In this document: piece after piece, positions 22,114 to 32,562 of the stretch
Position numbering within the stretch: the first letter of the stretch is position 1
Layout: each line of letters opens with the position of its first letter
DNA from: Hawksworthiomyces lignivorus
Lineage: Eukaryota > Ascomycota > Sordariomycetes > Ophiostomatales > Ophiostomataceae
Direction of reading: 5' to 3'
Assembly: GCA_002917075.1 (NCBI GenBank)
Contig: NTMA01000113.1
Span: forward strand, 1-64,000
DNA: 64,000 nt
Notes under the pieces: model-generated
Told to the model about the DNA's origin: nothing
Databases searched by the model: none
The model's input: only the letters and a program-made list of their open reading frames with translations
Made by a program: the position numbers and the translations under genes

Positions 22114-23041
22114 TCACTGGCTGGCTTTTCTTCCCACCACACAAGCCTGATCAAGTGTATGATACGCCCCGTTGTCAATCTCTTTCATCGCATTGTCTTT
22201 CAGCTTCTCGATCCTCTCCTTGTCCCATCCACTCCCCTCAACCTCCACCAACCCCTCCAAGCACCCCAAGAAGCAAATAATGATGTTTCTGGTCCACTTG
22301 TCCCTCAACTGCAACTCTGGATCTTGCAACCTGTCTGTTGAAAACACGTCTTCGTGCACATCAACCAGGCCAAGTTCCCGGAATACATTTTCCCTCTTCA
22401 CGTTCTTGGGCTCTCGCATCATGAGGCCTATGACAACGTCTTCTTTGGAGCGAAATGGCTCTAGACCGTCATAGATCTCCTGGCACGCGGCCCGAGAAGT
22501 TCCTGGGACGGAATTGTAGAGTGCAAAATTGCACGAATCAACCCATTGGAGCCAGCCACCCGGCTTCAACAACGTGACCAGATTCTCAATCGTGCGAGCC
22601 CATTCCGTCCGCGTGGTTGCGCTGCTGACGAAGCGGACTGCAACTACATCGTAGGTTCCTATCTCCGAGGCCGGGAAAGGGAGGTACATGTCATGGATCT
22701 TGAACGATACGTTTTGCGGCCATGTCTGCCGTGGGGGGAAAGCAGAAGACGAGACGTCAAAGCCTGTGAGCTGGCATGTTGACGGTTGGCTTTTAGCGAC
22801 GTCTAAGAGCCAGATCCCGGTGCCAGTGCCTATATCTGCTATTTTGATCTTGGGTGATGTGATTGGAATGTTGGGGTGAATGAGGAAACCGAGTGTTTTG
22901 GTGGTGAAGATATGTTGCTCGTCTAATCTATTTGATATGTGAGTCTGGCTGTTCTGAAGATCGGAATTTGAAGGCTTACCTTTCAGGTATTTCTTCTATG
23001 ACAGGATGTCTATCCGAGTCGAGGCCTTGTGGCGACGTCAT
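22114..23041 (-). CDS. Class I SAM-dependent methyltransferase (LaeA/UMTA-like)
   Basis: Exons are complement 23041-22980 and 22927-22114, with a 52-bp intron; 291 residues. The N-terminus MTSPQGLDSDRHPVIEEIPE runs into RLDEQHIFTTKTLGF, then SAM motif I ADIGTGTGIWLLDVA, an acidic loop GFDVSS, motif II region GTYDVVAVRFV and motif III LLKPGGWLQWVD. This layout is typical of the large fungal family related to UMTA/LaeA that methylate secondary metabolites or act in regulation. The substrate cannot be deduced. The first in-frame ATG downstream of the intron would omit motif I, which confirms the spliced model. No biosynthetic backbone gene is adjacent. Confidence 0.88.
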
Positions 23042-23767
23042 AATGTCTCATATGAATCAAAGACAAGCTCGTACGAATCCCAGAGCTGAAAGAGATCTGT
23101 ATATGCTTAGGCTGACTTTGTTATTTTGCTCAAGAATAGTCAATCTCAACTCCGTAAAAAAAAATAACGACCTTCGTCTAATAGCTTTATAACACCTAAG
23201 GCTAATTGGAGTTCCACCGTTATTGTATTTATCGGTAGTTTATTTGGTTACAAGTTAAGAGTCGCCGGTGCGCGAAATTGGCGATGCAAGAGAATCTTGA
23301 ATTATACAATATATGAGCACTAAGTGCCTGGTTGTTTTCAGCTCTGCGGGGTCTTATTTGAGGCAGCCACGACAACCCATTAGCCAGGCCAGAGTCGGTA
23401 AGCTCTGTTTGTCTAATGCCTCTGATGGCCCGCACTGGCCCCCCAGGATGGCTGGACAGGGCATGCAAGCTGCGCAATCCATGTAAGGCTCTCTCTCAAC
23501 TGAAAAGAGAGATGGTCTGCCTGGGGCGGATGAAGGGGGTTACTGCCTCTCCTTAATTCTCCGCTGGGTAGATGCAGTAAGACAAAGTGCATAATTACAA
23601 CAGTATGAGCATTGCCAAATGTTCGTAGGATTTGGGCATCAAGACAAACTGATAAGACTTGACGCAATACGCTGCCTGAACGGCTCGGTTCCAGTAACTC
23701 GGATATGTAGGGAGCGATCCTTCCAGCGGCTATTATTACTACATCAGCACTCTAAGAAAGTACTCCG
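23042..23767. other. Divergent spacer methyltransferase / HET gene
   Basis: AT-rich promoter region shared by two divergent genes. No gene is seen. Confidence 0.6.
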
Positions 23768-25891
23768 ATGTCCCAGACCACCACAGGTGGCCCTGTGCCT
23801 CCTCGCTTCGCGGGGATTTATCACTCTCTTGCCCCGCAATTGATTCGCGTTTTCGAGCTCGAGCCGGGCGAGTACTCGGACCCCATAGTCGGACGGCTGG
23901 TGCCCCAGGGGATCGACGGGGAGCCCTACGAGGCTGTGTCGTACGTGTGGGGCAACACGCAACAGCGGCGCGATATCGTCATCGATGGCGCGACACTGTC
24001 CATTACGAGGAACTTGCACGGGGCGCTAACTGCCTTCCGAAATCGACCTCAGCCTGGAGGTAGCGACAGCTCGGACGCGGGCGCGGGGGGAGCCAAGCGG
24101 AAAGTGCGGCGATTATGGGCCGACGCCGTGTGCATCAACCAGGAGGACCTGCTGGAGCGCACGTCGCAGGTGGAGCTGATGGGGCGCATCTTCGCGGGCG
24201 CGCGCCGCGTGCTGGCCTGGCTCGGCTGGGAGGAGGGCGAGGAGGGCCACCAGCACACGCTGGCCGCCTTCCGCTTCATCCACTCCTTCATGGACGACCC
24301 GGAGGCGGGCGTGCGCGACGCGCGCGTCCTCCTGGTCCACCACGACGCGGTCGACCGCGCCGAGAGCCTGGCGCTCCTGTCCGAGGACGAGCGGCGCCAG
24401 TTCGAGGAGCAGACCCGCACGTGGGCGGCCATCAAGGCCTTCTTCGACATTGAGTACTTCCACCGCACGTGGATCGTGCAGGAGCTCGGCCTCGCGCGGG
24501 AATGCGTCATGTGCACGGCGGTCAAGCCCGCCGACGGCGTCGCCGAGGGAGCAGCCCTGGCGCTCGATTTCGTCGACTGGGTGCTGGTCGGCCGGTTCGT
24601 CCGGTTTCTGGACCACAACGGCGCCTCGCTGGTGACGCACCTCGGCCTGATGTCGTGGGTCGCCCACCACATCCTGATGGTCTGGGAGACCAAGGAAGAC
24701 GGCACGCCCGAGTGCGACTTCCTCACCGCCATGCACTGGACGCGCATCCTCGGCGTGTCGGACGCGCGCGATCGCGTGTACAGCCTGCTCGGCCACCCGC
24801 TGGCCGTCGACGACGGCCATCTCGTCATCAAACCCGACTACACGATTACGCGCGGCGTCGTGTACACAATGCTGGCCGCCAACTTCATCCGGAAGACGAA
24901 GAACCTCTACGTCGTCAACCTCGTCGACCACGAAGAGGACCCGTGCCTGGAGATGAGGGACTGGGACTCGCAGGACGCAAGCAGGATGCCCAGCTGGGTG
25001 CCTGACTGGCACAGCATCAACCGGACGACACCATTGCACTACATGTTCAACGCAGCCGAGCCCGAGGACGCCCAGATTCACATCGACGGGGAGACAGAGG
25101 GTGCCGAAGGACTGCCCCTGCCGCATCTGCTCGTCCGGGGCTGGGTGATCGACGAGGTCGCGGCCGTGTCGCGGCGCATGGAGACGACCGATTTCCCTCT
25201 GGCGCATCTGAGCCGAGAGCGAGCCAAGACGAACCCCTTCTGGCTCGACCGCGTGTGGGAGGTGGTGTTCCCCGCCGACGGCCCTGCGGACCGCGACGCG
25301 CTCGCCGTCCTCGAGACGCTGTCGCTGGCCTTGACAATGGGCATCGAGGAAGAGGACCAGCAGGTGAGCAGAGTAGGGCCGCAGCAGAGGCTGGAGGAGC
25401 ACAGCCGGTCGTTCGCCGCCTACGTCCTCGAGGGCCACGAGCTGTGGCGCGGCGCGTGTGAAGCCGGCGGCGTCGACGACAGCAGCTCTCTGCCCGCCCA
25501 CTCGCTCTATGACAGCCTGCAGGCCGAGGCACAAGCTGAGCTGCGGCGGCGCGCAGACGGCCACACCAGCGAGAAGTTCATCCAGTGCATGACGTGGCCG
25601 TCTATGTGCCGGGTTGTGTACCGGACAGCGTCAGGTTTCGTGGGCATGGGCTCACGCGTCATGCGGCCAGGGGACCTCATATGCCGCGTGCGGGGCTCGT
25701 CTGTGCTGATGACGCTGCGGAGGATCAAGGACGCCGATGGCGGCTGGAAGACTGAGACGTCAGCTGAGGCCGGCACTGACCAGATTTCTTGCGCTTTTAT
25801 TGGGCCCACCGTGTTACCGGCGCGCACAAAGAAGGATGTGTTGGACGGCGGAGAGTTTGGCGAGAAGGCCGCTTACTTTTGCCTTGTGTAA
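23768..25891 (+). CDS. Heterokaryon incompatibility (HET) domain protein
   Basis: Intronless, 707 residues. The HET domain lies in about residues 50-260: YEAVSYVWGNTQQRRDIVIDG, LWADAVCINQEDLLERTSQV, LMGRIFAGARRVLAWLGW and FFDIEYFHRTWIVQELGLA are its ordered blocks. HET domains are TIR-related modules that trigger cell death when incompatible hyphae fuse. The C-terminal half carries RILGVSDARDRVYSLLGHP and the closing FVGMGSRVMRPGD block usual in these proteins. No extra sensor repeats (WD40, ankyrin) are fused. It is in divergent arrangement with a methyltransferase and far from the second HET gene. Confidence 0.93.
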   Translation: MSQTTTGGPVPPRFAGIYHSLAPQLIRVFELEPGEYSDPIVGRLVPQGIDGEPYEAVSYVWGNTQQRRDIVIDGATLSITRNLHGALTAFRNRPQPGGSDSSDAGAGGAKRKVRRLWADAVCINQEDLLERTSQVELMGRIFAGARRVLAWLGWEEGEEGHQHTLAAFRFIHSFMDDPEAGVRDARVLLVHHDAVDRAESLALLSEDERRQFEEQTRTWAAIKAFFDIEYFHRTWIVQELGLARECVMCTAVKPADGVAEGAALALDFVDWVLVGRFVRFLDHNGASLVTHLGLMSWVAHHILMVWETKEDGTPECDFLTAMHWTRILGVSDARDRVYSLLGHPLAVDDGHLVIKPDYTITRGVVYTMLAANFIRKTKNLYVVNLVDHEEDPCLEMRDWDSQDASRMPSWVPDWHSINRTTPLHYMFNAAEPEDAQIHIDGETEGAEGLPLPHLLVRGWVIDEVAAVSRRMETTDFPLAHLSRERAKTNPFWLDRVWEVVFPADGPADRDALAVLETLSLALTMGIEEEDQQVSRVGPQQRLEEHSRSFAAYVLEGHELWRGACEAGGVDDSSSLPAHSLYDSLQAEAQAELRRRADGHTSEKFIQCMTWPSMCRVVYRTASGFVGMGSRVMRPGDLICRVRGSSVLMTLRRIKDADGGWKTETSAEAGTDQISCAFIGPTVLPARTKKDVLDGGEFGEKAAYFCLV

Positions 25892-28800
25892 GCCTTGTTC
25901 GCTGGTCACATTGTAGTAGTAGTCCTTTCATTATCACAGACGGACCTCCTTTGCGTAGCTCGTCATCTTCTATAAGTCATTTTCTTCGGTTGTGTCTTGG
26001 GCGTTGGGGAGTTTATCGAATCTTAATCTGTGGGCTATCTTGGAAAGCAAGGGAGGAGGAGCTCTGACCAAGAGACCCCAACAGTATGGATTACGGCTTT
26101 CTACGGCAAATTGGGTAAAAAAAAAATTTCATGATACTCTTTATGTCTGATACTGGTCCAAATTACCTACACGTACATAGTTAATCTAGTGTTTTACCTT
26201 CATATAATTTGCAGAGTTGAGGCTATCTCCATACCAATATCACTCAGTACTGTGGCCTCTCTCGCCGACAACACAAAAAGCCCAATCGAGCGACTCATAG
26301 CGATACCCAAAGATGCGAAGTCATCTACTTCTCTTGCCCGCAGTCGCCGAGCCATTCATGGATTCTTCGGCAGGAATCAGTCGGCCCTGTCTTCCGCAAA
26401 ATTGTCTACAAAGATGGTGCTAGAGGGAAAAAAGAGCGAGAAAGCCAGCAGCAGCACTGCTCTTCCATGCTTCCAATCGTAGACTTGCTTAGATACAAAA
26501 ATAGAATGCTAGCAGGAGAGAGAAAGGTCGAGGCCGCGCCCAAAATCACGCTATTAAAGCACAACTGGTCGTACGGTGGTTGACAATGAGAGGTCAAGAT
26601 GCGGAGACAACAGCATGGAGCAGACGGCACAACTACAGCCCCACGACCAGGTAGAGCCGAGGGGGGGCACTGATGACAAAAACCTGGAAGACGCGGTGTC
26701 TTCTGTTTTGGGATGTGCGTCGATCATTAGACAGTCTCAAGTGGCGGTGGTGGTGTCGACGTCCCGCGTTAGCTATAGCATCGCCAACTAAGATCATCTT
26801 CCCGCGGTACAGGACTGACCAGCGTCACTGCACAGGGGAAAAGCAGAATCAGCACGCCGAACATGAACTTGACAGAGCAAGAAGAGAAGGCAGCTAGGCA
26901 GCCAACAGGGGAGCAACTGGAATTAATGCAGCAGATATAAGCATTCTGAGGCCATCGTGCATCTCTGTATGCTGCATGTACAGCGCACAAGCAGCACGGT
27001 AACCTCGCCAGCCCCTTTTTTGTCAAGTTGCTCTTTTCTGTATTTGCTTTCCCCCTCTTTGCTTCCACATTTTTTTTTGTCTCAATTTTCTCGTCGAATC
27101 TTGGTCAATCACACCCAAATAATCCTCCCGGCTTATGGCCAATGCTACAGCGGGACCTCGCTGTCATCACGCTGCCTTCTTTGTTTCAGGCAAAGAGCAA
27201 CCAGAGACGCAGGTGGCCTCTCTTTGCTGTATTACAGATGATGCAGCTTGGTCTGCTGTGTCATTGTCCTTCCAAACTTTATATTCTCGTAGATGGTGCT
27301 ACAAAGCCGGATTCATGCAAAGATGGAAGACATGCAATTAACACTCAAAAGCGAGGTGGGATTTGCCGTGGCTGCTCTCTTTCACCTGCATGTATCTTAC
27401 ACATACAGACTTCTCGTTCCTGCCTTCTTTGGTGAATGCCCCACCTTCCTGGAATACCGCCTTGGCAGATTCCCTGCCGCGTCTTCGCTGGCAACTCCAA
27501 CCTCACTCGTTAGCTAGGCAGCTAAGCGATGGATTCTGTATATGCATAACCGTCGAAGTAAGAGACCCGCGAAGCACATAGCTGAGAGAAGAAAAGCTGC
27601 GATGGACGGATTCCTCGTCAATATCACGTCCATCACCTCACCACCCACCATCACCTTCTTCGCCCGTTACCGTCGAGGACGGCCTACCATAACGTTTGGC
27701 TGTGGCGGTGAGTGTGCAGCGCATAACACAGGTCCTTCCTTACGTCTCCCAAATGGCTGGGAACGCGTCGGCTAGCAAGCCACAAGACTCGGCTGTCTCT
27801 TCCATGCAAGTCTTTTGACATCATCTGCCATTCTCGATCATTTGTTTATCTTTCATGCTTTTGTTTTAATTTTTACCTGTTCTCGCCTCTCCCCTATGGA
27901 CTTTTTGTCATCATATCACCTGCTTTGGGTTCCGATGTAGCACTGCGGGGACTAAAACTAGTATTTCTCGTGTGTTTGGAGGTCCTTTGTCATGGTGCAG
28001 GGATTGATTTTGTATGCTATTTGTCTTCTTGCTTCGCCCTGCCCCGCCTGTCGCACATCAGTATGCTTGCAATAGCAGACCCGATGCCGACTGTGCCACA
28101 TCCGTTCCGGGGAACGCAAAAAAGACCAGAGGGCCGAAAAGGCATTCAAGAGAACGAGTGGCTCAACTGATGTCGCACCCAACCACCCTTTCTTGTCCTC
28201 TCGTTTTCTATTTCGTATGGCTCGTCTCTCCGAGTTCCATTGGACACCCCAAGATGAAAGATCTTCTCCCCTCACGCTACTCTGCCGTCTTACCATCCAA
28301 CTGATCATCTGTAGCTGGTAATAGCGCGCGGGAAGCCTAGAAGTATAAAGCTGGGAACAGATACAAGGCGCTTGTCAGCAGTCGTTGCAGCACGACAAGC
28401 AACGCTATTCTTGTTTGCTGCTGCTAGTCCTAGTGCATGCAACCACAAGAATTTCCAAAATAGCAAACGGCCGCCTTGTTCCTTTCCTCTTGCAGACCAA
28501 CCGCTGCAGGATATGGTATTCTGAAACTCAGCGAGGTGTGGAAGCGTGCATGTACTTCCACACTGTAGCATGGCAGACAACGCACAAGCACCTGAGCTAG
28601 GCGCTCGTCCCGTTTAGTTATCTCTCTGCTTTACATACTTTGCTAGCGATTGGCGCTATGGTTGCAGTAGGGTTCATTTTCGTCCTGTCCATCCATCGTG
28701 AGAGTCTTACCGCGAACCACAGAATCGAAAGAACGAGACACGATGACGATCCGCAAGTCTTGCTTCGCCTCTTTCAGTCTTTCTCTCACCTCTGTGAGCT

Positions 28801-29663
28801 TCCTCCTTGGGAAATGTATTCGGAAGACAGAAAACACTCAAAGAGACAAACAAGAATGCCAAGACACCGCACAGCAGCTACCAGGCATGGTTCCACGTGG
28901 GGAAGGATTGCATATATGTGAGAAACCTGCTGGACGATGCAGGCGAAGAGCCATCGGCACCGCTACGGATAGATATGGTAAAGGACTAGAAGAGAACACA
29001 GCGGCATATGCGGGATGAGCCAAGCTTGATCTGATTCTATGTTCTCTCATGACGTAGCAACGAGATGACAAAAAAAGAATTAGCCAAGGTACTCGTAGAA
29101 CTAAACTCTGGTACCTTATTTGCGTTGGCAACCCTTTGAGCTTTACTTTCTTCCTGGTCCCAGAGGATGACGGAAGTAAACGAGGGGGGAGGGAGGGCGT
29201 ATGCTGGTACTGAGCCTCTTCGGATCACAAGAAAGGGGGGAAGAAACACGAACGAAAATCGAGAAGGGTGGCCAAATCGAAGATGGACCATGGATGGTCG
29301 TGCAGGTCTCTCGCCTGCCGTTCCGATGGGTTCGTAGAGAATGAAGGATTTATAAAAATAAAAGGAAATAGAAAAAGGACTGAAAACTAAAAGAAAAGCA
29401 ACTCTGGCGTGGTGTATATCAAAGCTCACATATGTAGGCTCTCCCAGCCTCTCTTGATGCCCTTCCATTCTTGCTACTTCTTCATGATTCTTTCTTTTCT
29501 TCCTATCCTCTTCTAACAAACTCGGGAAAGAATTCCTTCCCAGCCTTACTTCGTAGAATTATTTTGTGAAGGTTAGAAAACGGCCGACCTCTCTCTCGCT
29601 TCTTTTTCTTCTTTCAGCATTCAGCATATCGTGTCTCAATACCTTGCATAATTTTGTCTTAAA
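25892..29663. other. Gene-poor 3.8-kb stretch upstream of laccase
   Basis: No frame here combines a credible ATG, length and protein-like composition; the longest frames (135-160 codons) start at TTG or GTG or are low complexity. Composition is intermediate in GC with pyrimidine-rich runs. It could hold a long upstream regulatory region, a non-coding transcript or degraded mobile DNA. None of these is demonstrated. Confidence 0.5.
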
Positions 29664-31986
29664 ATGGCTTGGACGCAAGAGCCTCAGCGGCTTGTTGTGA
29701 TTCTCGCGTCTTTAATAGCTTTGCTTGTCGGCTCAGTATCATCGACGCCGGTGCCGGGCTTCGAGCTGACACCGAGACAATCGTGTAACACGGCAACCGA
29801 CCGACAATGTTGGTCGACGGGCTTCGATATCAATACCGACTATGAGACGAGCACTCCTTCAACGGGCGTGACTCAAACCGTACGTTGTTTCATTTGCTAA
29901 ATATTTCATGTCAACCAAGGGGATCATTCTCACAAAAAGCAGTATACACTCACGCTCAGCGAAGTCGACAACTACATCGGCGGCGATGGACAAACGAAGG
30001 TCAAGGCAATGCTGGTCAATGGTAAGTATACTCTTGATAGACCAAAAAATTAGATGAGGAAAGACACTGACTTAGTGAGTAGGCGCTTTTCCAGGTAATT
30101 TATTGAGAACTGGTGTCGTATCTGTTGTCGAGTGTCTACTGACGTATCTGCCCACTCAAAGGCCCTGTTATTTCTGCAAGTATGTTCATTCTCTGGTTTA
30201 TTTGAGGAGTTTGTACAGGCAGAATTTCACTAACACTCAGCAGACTGGGGTGATCGCATCAATGTGACGGTTGTCAATAATCTAGTCACAAATGGGTATG
30301 TGACCCTATGAAACTATCATGTCCTTTTCTCAGTGTATTAGCCGCCACTAACAAAAACACATATAAAGCACCTCCATCCACTGGCATGGAATCCGCCAGC
30401 TAAATTCTAACCAAATGGATGGCACCAGCGGCATCACCGAGTGTCCCACTCAGCCTGGAGGAAGCAGGACGTACTCGTTCCTGGCCACGCAATATGGCAC
30501 TTCTTGGTATCACTCACACTTATCCGCTCAGTATGGTGACGGAGTACTTGGTCCAATTGTTATCAATGGCCCGGCGTCTGCCAACTATGACATCGACCTG
30601 GGGCCTCTGATGATTTCGGATTGGTACTATGGTGCGGTCGATACCATGCTGGCCCGTGTCAATAATCCCAATAATCCCTACATTCCCGGGTTTCCTGGCG
30701 CGCCACCCCCGAGCGACAACATCTTGTTCAACGGCAAGAATATCAATCCCATCGGCAGAGGCGGAAGCTATCAAACTTTGACGCTCACCCCGGGCAAAGC
30801 GCATCTGCTGCGCCTGATTAACCCGTCTGTGGAGAACACATTCACCGTCTCGCTCGTCGGCCACACGTTCACCATTATAGCCACCGATTTCGTCCCTGTG
30901 CAGCCGCGGACAGTCAGCAGTCTGTATATCAGCGTAGGTCAGCGGTACGACGTGATCATAAACGCCAACCAAGCTGTCGGCAACTACTGGCTGAATGTGA
31001 CGATGCCGACAGGCCCCTGCGGCGTCAGCAACAACCCACACCCAGCCGCTATTGTCTCGTATTCCGGCGCGCCATCAGGCACGCCGACGACGGTCGGCAC
31101 CAAACCTCCAGACCCCAGCTGCGCCGGGCCGACTGGCTTCAGTCCCGTAGTGACGCGCACAGCACCCGTGGCGTCGTTCACCCCCAACTCTGCAGACACA
31201 CTCAACACCAACATCATTCTGAGCCAAAACGGCGTGGCACGGGTCTTCTGGCCTGTCAACAACTCGCCAATGAACGTGTCTTGGAATGAGCCGACGCTGC
31301 AGTATGTGGAGAGGGGGACGACGTCGTCTATGCCATCGGCCGAAAACGTGGTCTCCGTGCCTAACGCTGGGGTGGTGAGTATTTCTATACACTTCTGACG
31401 TATCTCTGTTGATCCCATTCTAACTTCAGAAGACAACGTTCTGGTTGATTCAGAACAATTCATCTATTCCTGTAAGCACATTTCCCTTTTCCTCTTGAAT
31501 CCGCTGTTTTGTCTGTCGCTAACGAACAACAATAGCATCCAGTTCATCTTCACGTAAGGAAGTTCTCTCCGCAGGCAATCTGTAGCGCATTGCATTTCTA
31601 ACGTTCAACAGGGCCATGACATTCTCGTCTTGGGCGCATCCCCGCCGCTGGCTAACCCTATAGCGCCGGGCAACAGCCTTCGCGCTTACAACCCGTCCAC
31701 AGACGGCCCCGGGCTCACAGGCACCAACCCGACGCGACGTGACACGACAGTGCTGCCGGCTTGGGGTTGGCTCGTCGTCGCATTCCAGACTAACAACCCG
31801 GGCGCCTGGCTGTTCCACTGTCACGTCGCCTGGCACGTTTCGCAGGGCCTTAGCGTTCAGTTTCTCGAGCAGCTGAGCGCCATCCCGACGAGTGTCGATT
31901 TAAGCGGTATCGATCCGGCGTGCAGCGCTTGGGATGCGTACTACCCAGCTCTCGATCCTTTCAGGCAAGGTGATTCAGGAGTTTAG
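29664..31986 (+). CDS. Secreted ascomycete laccase (multicopper oxidase)
   Basis: Nine exons: 29664-29879, 29943-30021, 30083-30094, 30162-30179, 30244-30295, 30369-31374, 31430-31471, 31536-31553 and 31612-31986; introns of 55-73 bp; 605 residues. Exons 3, 4 and 8 are only 12, 18 and 18 nt. Exons 3 and 4 encode the conserved NGAFPGPVISANWGD region and exon 8 encodes HPVHLH. All four copper motifs are present: HWHG (H130, H132), WYHSH (H174, H176), HPVHLHGHD (476-484) and HCHVAWHVSQGL (H550, C551, H552, H556, axial L561). A signal peptide (about 1-27) is followed by a propeptide-like segment. The protein ends in DSGV, the C-terminal plug of ascomycete laccases. It oxidises phenols with reduction of O2 to water, outside the cell. 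Confidence 0.94.
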
Positions 31987-32562
31987 TCTACGTCCTGCAG
32001 AGAATCATGTGTAATTTTCTATTCAAGATTTTGTGCGATGCTGCAGTTGCAAGACTCGTGGCATAGATGCCAGTGCTGGCATAATCTCTCCTTATTCTTT
32101 TCTCATTTATCATTGTACATAAACCATTTTGTCTTTTTCAAGTTTGATAGAGTCCTGGAACGATGGAACCAGTTTTCAATAGTCCTTTCAACACAATGAT
32201 ACACGACATTAACTGCATGAATAATATATATCTTTATTTGCAGCGTATATTTAATGTATCCTGTATTACAGCACCGCTGTGTATATGATATTACAAATCC
32301 TTCAAGACAATGAGAGAGAAAGAAGAAAGAAAGGTGAGCGGGTATCTATCGAAACAGCCCAGTCGAACAAAGTGATTAATAGTGGAACATAAAAACAATA
32401 ACACCACGCTATGAACTATAAGGAAAAGAACAGAGCAAAACAGGAGAGAGAATGAAAATGAGAAAAAAAAAAGATAAGCAGATCCGGCCCGCTATTGATG
32501 TATCTCCCCAGTTTATGTTCTTCTATGTTTATTAAATAATAAATGTCGAGAGCCTCTCCGTG
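31987..32562. other. Convergent spacer
   Basis: AT-rich 3' region between laccase and the membrane-protein gene. No gene is seen. Confidence 0.6.

Noticed and set aside
24113..25564. 483-codon open frame antisense to the first HET gene
   Set aside because: Shadow of a GC-rich coding exon; the sense frame carries all HET motifs and the antisense has no recognisable domain.
29037..29519. 160-codon minus-strand frame upstream of laccase
   Set aside because: Starts at TTG and looks like random low-complexity translation.
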